Assembly: GCA_000967895.1 (NCBI GenBank)
Contig: FO203512.1
Location: 3,657,531-3,721,530, forward strand
Length of the DNA stretch: 64,000 bases
From: Oleispira antarctica RB-8
Lineage (GTDB): Bacteria; Pseudomonadota; Gammaproteobacteria; Pseudomonadales; Oceanobacteraceae
Direction: 5' to 3'
Numbering within the stretch: position 1 is the first letter of the stretch; each line of letters begins with the position of its first letter. The notes beneath the pieces were generated by a model, which was given only the letters and a program-made list of their open reading frames with translations, was not told the DNA's origin and ran no database searches. Of the stretch, positions 44,774 through 53,352 are shown piece by piece. Both the position numbers and the translations under genes were made by a program.

Positions 44774-46306
44774 ATGAATCAGATTGAACTAAACAATATA
44801 ACCAAGCGCTACCCTGGCTGTGTCGCCAACCAATCAGTCGAACTGAAGGTTGGCGCTGGCGAGATACATGCCTTGCTTGGAGAGAATGGCGCAGGTAAAA
44901 GCACCTTGATGAAAATCATTTATGGTGTGGTAAAACCTGACGAAGGCATCATGCGCTGGCAGGGAGAAGAGATTTCCGTTAAAGGTCCCGCACACGCCCG
45001 TGAATTAGGCATAGGGATGGTTTTCCAGCATTTTTCATTATTTGAAACGTTAACGGTCGCGGAAAATATCGCGCTGAGTCTGCCTAAAGCAGAATCGGCT
45101 TCGATGGATGTTCTTAAACAGCGCATTATAGAAGTGTCCGAACACTACGGAATGAAGCTTGACCCTAATCGCTATGTGCACACCCTATCAATTGGTGAGC
45201 AACAGCGCGTTGAGATCGTGCGTTGTCTTTTACAAGATGTGAAACTATTAATTCTTGATGAGCCAACTTCTGTATTAACTCCACAAGAAGTAGAAACCCT
45301 TTTTAAGACCCTCCGCCTCTTGTCTGGCGAAGGTTGCAGTATCTTGTTTATCTCTCATAAGCTTGATGAAGTTCGCGCCTTGTGTGATCACGCAACAATC
45401 TTAAAAGCAGGCCAAGTCAGCGGTCATTGCATACCGAAAGATACTACGACTGAAGAACTTGCCCGTTTAATGGTGGGTGACGATACACCGCTTACCGAAG
45501 ACTATAAAAAAGCAGAAGGGGCTGAAACTTTTCTATCGATTGTCAATTTAAGCCATCAATCTAACGATCCTTTTGCTTGTGCTCTTAAAAACATTTCATT
45601 AGAAGTCAGAGCTGGTGAAATTTTAGGGATTGCAGGCGTGGCGGGCAACGGCCAGGAAGAATTACTGAACCTTATCAGTGGTGAAGATACCAGCGCTAAA
45701 GAAACCGTCTTGTTTGCTCAAAAAGCGGTCGGGAATTTAACCCCAGAGAAACGCCGTATTTTAGGCTTAGGGTTTGTACCAGAAGAACGTCTGGGTCGCG
45801 GTGCTGTACCTGACATGTCATTGCAAGATAATGGTTTATTAACGGGCTATCAAGGCGAATTAACCAAGAACGGCATTATCAATACGAGCAAGGTAAAAGC
45901 GTTCGCACAAAAAATTATTGAAAAGTTTAATGTTAAAGCGGCGGGTATTCATGCTCAAGCCAAATCGTTATCGGGCGGTAATTTACAGAAGTATATTATT
46001 GGCCGCGAAATTTTACAGAATCCCAAACTACTCGTTTGTTCTCACCCAACGTGGGGCGTTGATATTGGCGCGGCCATTTTAATTCGTCATGAATTAATTA
46101 AATTGCGTGACGAGGGCTGTGCGATATTGGTTGTTTCGGAAGATATTGATGAGTTGTATTCTATCAGTGATCGTATTTGTGCGATTTGTGATGGCGAACT
46201 CTCTCCTATTGCCCCGACTCATGACGTTTCTATTAATCAGCTGGGCATGTGGATGGCTGGTGATTTTCATGCGCTGAATAATGATAGTGAAGGTGCGATT
46301 AAATAA
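44774..46306 (+). CDS. ABC importer ATPase, BMP/purine-nucleoside type (two ABC domains)
   Basis: About 510 residues from MNQIELNNITKRYPG; the longer frame starts at TTG 44756. The first ABC domain has Walker A GENGAGKST, signature LSIGEQQRV and Walker B LLILDEPTSVL. The second is degenerate at Walker A (GVAGNGQEELL), as in this family, with LSGGNLQKYIIGR and PTWGVDIGAA. It resembles YufO/NupO/RbsA-like ATPases of nucleoside and purine importers. Genes for two permeases and a BMP-family lipoprotein-like binding protein follow. The start codon of the permease overlaps its stop (TAATG). Confidence 0.93.
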   Translation: MNQIELNNITKRYPGCVANQSVELKVGAGEIHALLGENGAGKSTLMKIIYGVVKPDEGIMRWQGEEISVKGPAHARELGIGMVFQHFSLFETLTVAENIALSLPKAESASMDVLKQRIIEVSEHYGMKLDPNRYVHTLSIGEQQRVEIVRCLLQDVKLLILDEPTSVLTPQEVETLFKTLRLLSGEGCSILFISHKLDEVRALCDHATILKAGQVSGHCIPKDTTTEELARLMVGDDTPLTEDYKKAEGAETFLSIVNLSHQSNDPFACALKNISLEVRAGEILGIAGVAGNGQEELLNLISGEDTSAKETVLFAQKAVGNLTPEKRRILGLGFVPEERLGRGAVPDMSLQDNGLLTGYQGELTKNGIINTSKVKAFAQKIIEKFNVKAAGIHAQAKSLSGGNLQKYIIGREILQNPKLLVCSHPTWGVDIGAAILIRHELIKLRDEGCAILVVSEDIDELYSISDRICAICDGELSPIAPTHDVSINQLGMWMAGDFHALNNDSEGAIK

Positions 46307-47409
46307 TGTTGAATATTACGTTAGAAAAAAGACCGTCTGATTCAAAACTCATGTCTTATTTATCGCCATTGTTTGCGATTCTATTAACCTTGCTTAGTGG
46401 TGGTTTGTTATTTACAGCATTAGGTCAAGACCCTTTTCACGCCCTGTATACTTTTTTTGTTTTACCTTTAACCGATGTATATGGCTGGACAGAGCTGGGC
46501 GTTAAAGTCGCACCTCTTACCTTGTGTGCCATGGGTTTAATGCTGTGCTTTAAAGCAAGAATCTGGAATATCGGCGCTGAAGGCCAGTTCATTCTTGGTG
46601 GCTTGGGCGGTGGTTACATTGCATTAGAACTCATGGACGCTGAAGGTTTCTGGGTTTTACCTTTAGTTTTATTTTTTGGTGCTTTATCCGGTTTATTCTG
46701 GGGGGCCCTCACTGCCTTGCTAAAAACTCGTTTTGGCGCTAACGAAATTCTCACTACGATTATGCTGAACTACATTGCTCTTAATTGGCTGTTATATGGC
46801 GTACACGGGCCGTTGAAAGACCCTGAAGGTTTTAACTTTCCAGAGTCAGCAATGTTCTCAGATTTCGCAACACTACCGGTTTTATCCGATGATTATCGGC
46901 TGAATATCAGTATATTCTTTGCTTTATTTGCCGTTGCCGCAATCTGGGCATTAATGTCGAAAACCTTATTAGGCTTTCAAATTTCTGTTTTAGGCGAAGA
47001 TAAAGCCGCCGCTCGTTTTGCAGGCTTTAAAGAAGAACGCTTAACTTGGTTTGTATTATTAGCGTGTGGTGCTCTTGCAGGCCTTGCAGGGGTAAGCGAA
47101 GTAACGGGGTCAATTGGTCAGCTTAATCCTTATATTTCTCCTGGCTATGGGTACGCAGCGATTATTGTTGTTTTCTTAGGCCGCATGCATCCTGTAGGCA
47201 TAGTCTTTGCCAGTATGTTGTTAGCGTTGACTTATATGGGTGGAGAAATGGCTCAGATGGACTTAGCACTTCCTAAATCGTTAACCGGTTTATTCCAAGG
47301 CATGCTGTTATTTTATTTATTAGCCTGTGATTTATTAATTAGCTATCGCATTGTGCGTAAGCCTGCTGCCCGCTCTATCGGCAGCTCTTCCAACTCTGCA
47401 CAAGCATAA
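46306..47409 (+). CDS. ABC importer permease 1 (BMP/purine type)
   Basis: 367 residues, about ten membrane helices of the BPD_transp_2 family. The N-terminal leader is long. Signature regions are FKARIWNIGAEGQFILGGLGGGYIAL, FGANEILTTIMLNYIALNWLLYG and the cytoplasmic coupling stretch ISVLGEDKAAARFAGFKEER. GVSEVTGSIGQLNPYISPGYGYAAIIVVFLGRMHP matches YufP/NupP-like permeases. Its start overlaps the ATPase stop by one base, and the second permease follows by 12 bp. Confidence 0.92.
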   Translation: MLNITLEKRPSDSKLMSYLSPLFAILLTLLSGGLLFTALGQDPFHALYTFFVLPLTDVYGWTELGVKVAPLTLCAMGLMLCFKARIWNIGAEGQFILGGLGGGYIALELMDAEGFWVLPLVLFFGALSGLFWGALTALLKTRFGANEILTTIMLNYIALNWLLYGVHGPLKDPEGFNFPESAMFSDFATLPVLSDDYRLNISIFFALFAVAAIWALMSKTLLGFQISVLGEDKAAARFAGFKEERLTWFVLLACGALAGLAGVSEVTGSIGQLNPYISPGYGYAAIIVVFLGRMHPVGIVFASMLLALTYMGGEMAQMDLALPKSLTGLFQGMLLFYLLACDLLISYRIVRKPAARSIGSSSNSAQA

Positions 47410-47421
47410 GAGGCTAGTACT

Positions 47422-48348
47422 ATGGATTTTGAATTATTCACCAATATTTTATTCGCAACATTACGCACCGGTACGCCACTTATTTTAATAGCACTGGGGG
47501 AAATGGTCTGTGAGAAATCAGGCGTATTAAACCTTGGCCAAGAAGGCATGGTATTGATGGGCGCAGCGCTAGGTTTCATTGCAGCTGTCGTAACAGGTCA
47601 TGCAGGTCTTGGCATTATTGCCGCAATTCTTGCGGGTATGATGATGTCGGTTCTATTCGCATTCTTGGCCGTAACATTAGTCTCCAATCAGGTCGCAACG
47701 GGGTTGGCGTTAACCATTTTTGGTACCGGACTCAGTGGCTTTTTAGGCGCTGGTTATGTCGGCATGGCGATTGATGGAATTGCGCCTTTCCCAATTCCAT
47801 TATTAAGTGACATTCCTTTTATCGGAAAAGTTTTATTTTCTCATGATCCTTTGGTTTATCTATCTTGGGTCATGTTTGCATTAATTTTTTGGTGCTTCCG
47901 CAGTACTCGCTTGGGCTTAACCATTCGTGCTGTTGGTGAAAACCCAGAAGCGGCTAATGCCATTGGTATTCCAGTAATGAAAGTTCGCTATGGCGCTATT
48001 TTATTTGGTGGTGCTATGGCAGGTTTAGCGGGTGCTTACCTTTCTTTGGTTTATACACCGATGTGGAGCGAAGGCATGTCTGCCGGACGCGGGTGGATTG
48101 CGTTGGCTTTGGTCGTATTTGCCAGCTGGAAAGCTGAACGCATTCTATTGGGTGCTTATTTGTTTGGTGCTGCGAGCATCATGCATTTGGTTCTACAAGG
48201 GCTTGGTTTTGAAGCGTCTCCAAACCTTCTTGCTATGCTACCTTATGGTGCCACCATTATTGTTTTGGTTATTATCGCAAGCGATGCCGCTAAAGCAAAA
48301 TTAAGTACACCGCTTGCATTAGGTCAGCCTTATAGACCGCAAGTGTAG
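47422..48348 (+). CDS. ABC importer permease 2 (BMP/purine type)
   Basis: 308 residues, about eight membrane helices, YufQ/NupQ-like. Characteristic sequence: TGTPLILIALGEMVCEKSGVLNLGQEGMVLMGA, NQVATGLALTIFGTGLSGFLG and LTIRAVGENPEAANAIGIPVMKVRYGAILFGGAMAGLAGAYLS. It forms a heterodimeric channel with permease 1. A 93-bp spacer with a CGCCAC/GTGGCG hairpin separates it from the binding-protein gene. Confidence 0.92.
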   Translation: MDFELFTNILFATLRTGTPLILIALGEMVCEKSGVLNLGQEGMVLMGAALGFIAAVVTGHAGLGIIAAILAGMMMSVLFAFLAVTLVSNQVATGLALTIFGTGLSGFLGAGYVGMAIDGIAPFPIPLLSDIPFIGKVLFSHDPLVYLSWVMFALIFWCFRSTRLGLTIRAVGENPEAANAIGIPVMKVRYGAILFGGAMAGLAGAYLSLVYTPMWSEGMSAGRGWIALALVVFASWKAERILLGAYLFGAASIMHLVLQGLGFEASPNLLAMLPYGATIIVLVIIASDAAKAKLSTPLALGQPYRPQV

Positions 48349-48373
48349 TTTTTATCTAAGCATACTTTGGTAT

Positions 48374-48392
48374 CGCCACAATAATAGTGGCG
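48374..48392 (+). promoter_or_regulatory. Intercistronic hairpin before the binding-protein gene
   Basis: CGCCAC (48374-48379) pairs with GTGGCG (48387-48392) around AATAATA. Without a T-run it may be a processing or stability element that lets the binding protein be made in excess of the membrane parts. Confidence 0.4.
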
Positions 48393-48441
48393 GACCTATA
48401 TTATTGAATCTAACTGAAGTGAACTAAAAGGAAGCATAACC

Positions 48442-49521
48442 ATGTATTTAAATAAACTAACCAAGCTAGCCATGACGGCAGCTTTAGCATTTGGGGCTAG
48501 TCTCGCCACGGCAGAAGATCCATTAAAAGTCGGCTTTGTTTATGTTGGCCCAACGGGTGATGCTGGCTGGTCTTTTGGTCATGATGAAGGCCGTAAATAC
48601 ATTGTTGAAAAGTTCGGTGATAAAATCGAAACAAACTATGTTGAAAGTGTTGCTGAAGGTGCTGACTCTGAACGCGTTATTCGTCAGTTAGCCGCCAAAG
48701 GCCACGAGTTAATTTTCACGACTTCGTTTGGTTATATGAACCCTACTTTAAAAGTAGCGAAAAGATTTAAGAAAGTTAAATTCGAACACGCTACAGGCTA
48801 CAAGCGTAGTAAAAATGTCGGTACTTATTTTGCTCGTGCTTATCAAGGTCGTTACCTTACGGGTTTAATCGCGGGTAAAATGACTAAGTCTAACGTGATT
48901 GGATATGTAGGATCTTTTCCTATTCCTGAAGTGATTCGTGGCATTAATGCTTTCACGAAAGGTGCGATGGAAGCCAACCCAAATATCACCGTAAAAGTTG
49001 TGTGGGCGTCTACTTGGTATGACCCTGCAAAAGAACGTGAAGCGGCTGAAACATTAATGCTACAAGGCGCCGATGTTTTAACTCAGCATACTGACTCAGC
49101 TGCCGTTATTCAGGCCGCAGAATCGAAAGGCAACTACGCCATTGGTTATCACTCTGATATGAGTGCCTATGGTGAAAAAGCTCATTTAACGTCGACTATT
49201 CACAACTGGGGTCCATTATACGCTGCAAAAGTACAAGCGGTTATGGATGGCACTTGGAAGTCTGAAGATTTATGGCCGGGTATTGCGGAAGGCGTTACTG
49301 ACCTAGCACCATTAAACGATGCGATCCCTGCTGATGTTAAAGCGCTTGTCGCTAAGAAGAAACAAGCAATCAAAGACGGCTCTATGCGCGTATTTGATGG
49401 CCCTATCTTTGATCAGTCTGGCAAAGAAGTGATTGGCGCAGGCGCAACGATGGATGACGCGGCTCTAAAAAACTTTAACTGGTACGTTAAAGGCGTTGAA
49501 GGCAAGCTACCTAAGAGCTAG
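48442..49521 (+). CDS. BMP-family ABC substrate-binding protein (purine/nucleoside)
   Basis: 359 residues. The Sec signal peptide is MTAALAFGASLATAE followed by DPLKVGFVYVGPTGDAGWSFGHDEGRKYI, the BMP/PnrA start. Ligand-pocket elements are HELIFTTSFGYMNP, VKFEHATGYK, GRYLTGLIAGKMTKSNVIGYVGSFPIPEV, LTQHTDSAAVIQAAESKG and AIGYHSDM. PnrA-like proteins bind purine nucleosides or bases; within a purine-degradation locus a base such as xanthine, urate or guanine is likely. No lipobox Cys is seen, so it is a soluble periplasmic protein. Confidence 0.92.
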   Translation: MYLNKLTKLAMTAALAFGASLATAEDPLKVGFVYVGPTGDAGWSFGHDEGRKYIVEKFGDKIETNYVESVAEGADSERVIRQLAAKGHELIFTTSFGYMNPTLKVAKRFKKVKFEHATGYKRSKNVGTYFARAYQGRYLTGLIAGKMTKSNVIGYVGSFPIPEVIRGINAFTKGAMEANPNITVKVVWASTWYDPAKEREAAETLMLQGADVLTQHTDSAAVIQAAESKGNYAIGYHSDMSAYGEKAHLTSTIHNWGPLYAAKVQAVMDGTWKSEDLWPGIAEGVTDLAPLNDAIPADVKALVAKKKQAIKDGSMRVFDGPIFDQSGKEVIGAGATMDDAALKNFNWYVKGVEGKLPKS

Positions 49522-49549
49522 CGCTCTTAATCATTGTTTGATTTGCTCG

Positions 49550-49577
49550 AGTTACTGCTGGTTAACCAGCAGTAACT
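49550..49577. terminator. 28-bp perfect palindrome after the importer operon
   Basis: AGTTACTGCTGGTT at 49550-49563 is exactly mirrored by AACCAGCAGTAACT at 49564-49577. The RNA would form an 11- to 12-bp hairpin with a TTAA loop, 29 bp after the stop; the following sequence is AT-rich. It is probably the operon terminator. Confidence 0.65.
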
Positions 49578-49773
49578 ATTTAAATAATATTTATTATTAA
49601 TCGCTTTTATGACCCGCTATTGATCAATCAAGAAGAGATTGCTCACTTTAGCTTGATACACATCGTATTATTCGTTGATGTATTTTTTCGTTCATCATCA
49701 CATTCTGTTATAATCGATATTCGTATTATTCATCGGATGATGTCACCTTATACTGTTACTAACGAGGCTTTTG

Positions 49774-50418
49774 GTGAGCGTAACTAAGAAGTACAAACCG
49801 GGTAAAATCCGCGAACAGAACAGTTTGAAGATTCTTCAAGCGGCTGAAGTCGAATTTGTTAAGCATGGATACAAGGGCACTAGCATGCAGTCTATTTCAG
49901 ACGCGGCTGGATTACCTAAAGCTAATCTTCATTATTATTTTACTAATAAGGCGAAACTGTACAATGCGGTATTAGAAGACATTGTTCAGCGCTGGAATGA
50001 AGTTCTGACCGATATCACTGAAGACGATGATCCAACTGAGACTTTAGAATTTTATATTCGAACCAAAGTTGAGCTGGCGATTCGCTATCCTAACGCCTCT
50101 AAAATATTTGCTACCGAAATTATTCAAGGTGCGCCAAATGTTAAGGAATACTTACGCACAGATTTACGCACTTGGTTAAGAGCAAAGACTAAAATTATCG
50201 AAACCTGGATCGAGCAAGGTAAGATGAACAAGGTTGATCCTGAGCACTTATTTTTTATGATTTGGTCAACGACTCAGCACTATGCAGATTTCGAAGCTCA
50301 AATTTTAACCATTACGAATAAGCTTGAATATGAAGCAGATGACATTGAACGCATCAGTCGTTTTTTGTGTCACATGATTTTAACGGGCTGCGGCTTAACC
50401 CCGACACATAAACTTTAA
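49774..50418 (+). CDS. RutR-like TetR-family regulator
   Basis: About 214 residues. The N-terminal TetR HTH contains AAEVEFVKHGYKGTSMQSISDAAGLPKANLHYYFTNKAKLYNAVL. The C-terminal ligand domain is of the RutR type: EYIRTKVE-like FYIRTKVELAIRYPNASKIFATEIIQGAP and HLFFMIWSTTQHYADFEAQI, which aligns closely with E. coli RutR. RutR senses uracil/thymine and also controls purine genes in E. coli. There is no ATG. GTG 49774 has GAGG 6 bp upstream; TTG 49771 is the alternative. Its likely sites are the RutR-like palindromes between xdhA and the importer. Confidence 0.88.
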   Translation: MSVTKKYKPGKIREQNSLKILQAAEVEFVKHGYKGTSMQSISDAAGLPKANLHYYFTNKAKLYNAVLEDIVQRWNEVLTDITEDDDPTETLEFYIRTKVELAIRYPNASKIFATEIIQGAPNVKEYLRTDLRTWLRAKTKIIETWIEQGKMNKVDPEHLFFMIWSTTQHYADFEAQILTITNKLEYEADDIERISRFLCHMILTGCGLTPTHKL

Positions 50419-50460
50419 ACAGCCTTCATAGCTGTAAAAATTTCTTGGCAGATTAACACG

Positions 50461-50505
50461 CAAGTCACTGCTATTACTGTACTGCTCGCAGAACAGGGTG
50501 ACTTG
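50461..50505 (+). promoter_or_regulatory. Inverted repeat between the rutR-like and 8-oxoguanine deaminase genes
   Basis: CAAGTCAC (50461-50468) and GTGACTTG (50498-50505) are perfect inverted arms around a 29-nt loop that itself contains CTG/CAG pairs. It is either a terminator of the regulator gene or a leader structure ahead of the deaminase start at 50574. Confidence 0.45.
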
Positions 50506-50573
50506 ACGTGATTATTATCGATAATTTTCTTTTCAATCTCTTGTCTCTGTTGGCACTTTTAAAAGGTGACAAC

Positions 50574-51959
50574 ATGTCCAACTCTTTATTTATAAATAAG
50601 TCTCTGCTAACAAAAAAGACTCTCTGGATTAAAAACCCTTTGTCGGTATTTACAGCGAACCAACAAGATGCCAGCAATGGCATTGTAATTCGCGATGGCA
50701 TAATCATTGAACTCGTCGCTAAAGACGCTAAACCAAAGAATGATATAAACCAAGTATTTGATGCCAGCCGTCATGTCTTACTTCCTGGATTAGTGAATAC
50801 TCACCACCATCTTTATCAGACCCTCACTCGAGCTTTTCCCCCCGCATTAAATAAGCGTCTATTCCCTTGGCTGCAAACCCTCTATCCCGTTTGGGCTAAA
50901 CTACAACCTGATATGCTGCATGCAGCAACTGAGCTTGGGTTGGCGGAATTAATGTTATCGGGCTGCACAACGGTCGCTGATCATCATTATTTATTTCCAC
51001 AAGCCTTAACTGAAGCGATTGATATTCAAGTATCTGCCGCACGAAAAATTGGTAATCGTGTCATGCTGACTCGTGGCTCCATGAGCTTGGGACAAGATGA
51101 TGGTGGCTTACCACCTCAGTCCACTGTGCAAACCGATGCGGCTATTTTAGATGACTGCCAACGGGTTATTAGTCAATTTCATCAAGCTGGGCCTGGTGCT
51201 ATGGTTCAGCTTGCATTAGCGCCCTGCTCACCATTTTCAGTGACGACGGACTTAATGAGAGAAACGGCGACGTTAGCACGCGCTAATAATGTACGCTTAC
51301 ATACTCATTTAGCGGAAACTGAAGATGAAAATGACTTCTGCCTGCAATCTTTTGGTTTACGCCCATTAGATTATTTAGAGTCAGTCAACTGGTTAGCCGG
51401 TGATGTTTGGCTAGCTCACGGCATTCATTTCAATGACGATGAAATTAAACGCTTAGGTAAGGCCAAAGTAGGCATAGCCCACTGCCCTTCTTCAAATATG
51501 ATTTTAGCTTCTGGTATTTGCCGTACCAAAGAATTGCAAGCCGCTGGAGTGCATGTTGGCTTAGGGGTTGATGGCTCAGCGTCTAATGATGGCTCAAATA
51601 TGATTCAAGAAGTTCGCCAAGCTTTATTAATTAATCGCTTACGCTATCAAGCCGATGAAGTTACTCATCAAGATGTACTCTATTGGGCCACAAAAGGCTC
51701 TGCAAAGGTATTAGGGCGCAATGACATCGGTGAGCTGGCTGTCGGAAAGCAAGCAGACATCGCTTTATTTAATCTGGATGAACCTCGCTTTTCTGGTTCC
51801 CACGATCCATTAGCCGCTCTCATATTGTGTGGCGCTCATAGTGCAGATTACGTGATGGTAGGAGGAAAATGGAAAGTTGAGCAAGGTAGATTATTAACGG
51901 GAGATATTGATGAAATTCAAGTGCGTCATAAAGCCTCAGCCCTCTCATTGGTAAATTAA
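50574..51959 (+). CDS. 8-oxoguanine deaminase
   Basis: About 461 residues from MSNSLFINKSLL, preceded by AAGGTGAC. The frame runs upstream to 50508, but that start has no ribosome site. Amidohydrolase zinc motifs: LVNTHHHLYQTLTRAFPPAL, RLHTHLAETEDEND, WLAHGIHFNDDE and GLGVDGSASNDGSNM. The H-H-H cluster and the PPALNKRLFPWLQTLYPVWAKL segment fit 8-oxoguanine deaminases rather than guanine deaminase, and a true GuaD is present at 34554-35909. It would convert 8-oxoguanine to urate directly. Placement behind the RutR-like gene puts it in the purine regulon. Confidence 0.88.
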   Translation: MSNSLFINKSLLTKKTLWIKNPLSVFTANQQDASNGIVIRDGIIIELVAKDAKPKNDINQVFDASRHVLLPGLVNTHHHLYQTLTRAFPPALNKRLFPWLQTLYPVWAKLQPDMLHAATELGLAELMLSGCTTVADHHYLFPQALTEAIDIQVSAARKIGNRVMLTRGSMSLGQDDGGLPPQSTVQTDAAILDDCQRVISQFHQAGPGAMVQLALAPCSPFSVTTDLMRETATLARANNVRLHTHLAETEDENDFCLQSFGLRPLDYLESVNWLAGDVWLAHGIHFNDDEIKRLGKAKVGIAHCPSSNMILASGICRTKELQAAGVHVGLGVDGSASNDGSNMIQEVRQALLINRLRYQADEVTHQDVLYWATKGSAKVLGRNDIGELAVGKQADIALFNLDEPRFSGSHDPLAALILCGAHSADYVMVGGKWKVEQGRLLTGDIDEIQVRHKASALSLVN

Positions 51960-52055
51960 TGATTTCCAAGCTGCCTTTTATATCACTCAAGATGCAAATA
52001 CCTGACCACTCTGTTATCATTTTAAATTAACAGAAACAGCCATAAACCCAATCAA

Positions 52056-52169
52056 TGACTTAGTGGAGATGTTGTACGCTAAGTCAGCAAAAGAATCGCA
52101 CCCTAAATAGGCTGACTAATCCGTTAGCTTAGCGACTGATAAAGCAATACAGGACGTATTGCTTTATCA
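52056..52169. other. Nested and alternative hairpins between convergent genes
   Basis: TGACTTAG (52056-52063) can pair with CTAAGTCA (52079-52086). The same CTAAGTCA segment can instead pair downstream (CGCTAAG 52077-52083 with CTTAGCG 52128-52134, and TCAGC 52084-52088 with GCTGA 52111-52115). A separate perfect 13-bp hairpin follows (TGATAAAGCAATA 52137-52149 with TATTGCTTTATCA 52157-52169). Only this last one looks like a terminator, without a T-run. Confidence 0.5.
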
Positions 52170-52192
52170 AACTCTTTCATTTCGAGCGGTGC

Positions 52193-53311
52193 CTACTTTC
52201 CTTTTACTTCTTCAGCGACTTCTTCATTAAGTTCGCGAAATACGAATACTCGCGCTGCCATAAAGTTAAAGCCCATTCCCATAATCACGCCGATAATAAA
52301 AGCCATAAATGGTTTTTCAATAAAGAAAGGAACGTATTCTGTTAATAAGGTGTAGCTACCAAAGTTAATTGCAAAGCCGCCTAATGACGTCATCACAAAT
52401 GATAACCACTGAGTGAGCTTTTTTGATTTATCTCTATCAGTGAAAGTAACTGTACGGTTCCAAAACCAGTTCCAAGTAACCGCTGGCCAGAATGAAATCG
52501 CACGAGCAACAGTGTGGTTAAGGCCTAAGAATAACTGCAGACCAAAATAAATAAGACTGTCCACAATAAAGCCCGTGCCTCCTACTAAACCAAACTGTAA
52601 GAACTCTGAAGCCGTTGGGAATTTAAATTTATACAATCGACGCAAATGTTTTAGATACAAAAGCTGTTCTTTGAAATCCAGCTTACTCTCGCCAAACTCA
52701 CGATCTTTAAAGTGTATAGGCTGCTCGGCAGGTGAAGCAAACTCACCCTTCACCATAATCTCTAAGCCGATTTTATAACCTGTTGGGGCAAGATCTTTTG
52801 TACTTCCTAGACGCTCGCGCTCAAAGGAGAAAAAACCAGACATTGGATCTTTAACATGGCATAAAGGTAATGCTAGCCAAGTCGCAACCTTTGAGTTCAA
52901 TAATCTTAAGAATCCCCAATCTTCATCAAAAGACCCGCCTTCGACATAACGAGAACCAACAACAAAGTCCGCTTCATTAGTCTTTAGCTTTTCAACCATG
53001 TGAGGAATAGCCGTCGCTGGGTGAGATAGATCGCAGTCCATCACAACAATGTATTTACCAACCGCTTCGTCGATGCCGCGAATTACCGCTGTAGATAAAC
53101 CGCGTTCCTCTGTCCGTACGATAATACGCGCAGGGATTTCATGAGACAGCTTTGCGACCGCATCAAAAGAACCGTCTTGGGAATCATCATCCACATAGAT
53201 AATTTCAAAGCTTTCACCCGCCAGCGCAGTATTAATTTCTGCTGCTATTAGGGGAATATTCTCTACTTCTTGATAAGTAGGAATAACGATAGATATATTT
53301 ACATCCGACAT
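52193..53311 (-). CDS. GT2 glycosyltransferase fused to a GtrA-type membrane domain
   Basis: 372 residues. The N-terminal GT-A domain (about 1-225) is dolichol-phosphate-mannose-synthase-like: ISIVIPTYQEVENIPLIAAEI, EIIYVDDDSQDGSFDAV, IVMDCDLSHPATAIPHMVEKL and DFVVGSRYVEGG. The C-terminal GtrA-like region (about 235-360) has four membrane helices with FLQFGLVGGTGFIVDSLIYFGL, ITFTD-like RTVTFTDRDKSKK and MGFNFMAARVFVF. It probably makes an undecaprenyl-phosphate-linked sugar and moves it across the inner membrane. It follows the GT39 gene by 42 bp, its likely acceptor enzyme. Confidence 0.9.
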   Translation of the reverse strand: MSDVNISIVIPTYQEVENIPLIAAEINTALAGESFEIIYVDDDSQDGSFDAVAKLSHEIPARIIVRTEERGLSTAVIRGIDEAVGKYIVVMDCDLSHPATAIPHMVEKLKTNEADFVVGSRYVEGGSFDEDWGFLRLLNSKVATWLALPLCHVKDPMSGFFSFERERLGSTKDLAPTGYKIGLEIMVKGEFASPAEQPIHFKDREFGESKLDFKEQLLYLKHLRRLYKFKFPTASEFLQFGLVGGTGFIVDSLIYFGLQLFLGLNHTVARAISFWPAVTWNWFWNRTVTFTDRDKSKKLTQWLSFVMTSLGGFAINFGSYTLLTEYVPFFIEKPFMAFIIGVIMGMGFNFMAARVFVFRELNEEVAEEVKGK

Positions 53312-53352
53312 ATTTTTAAACCACTTTTACTAGCGCTGTCATCAACAGCACC

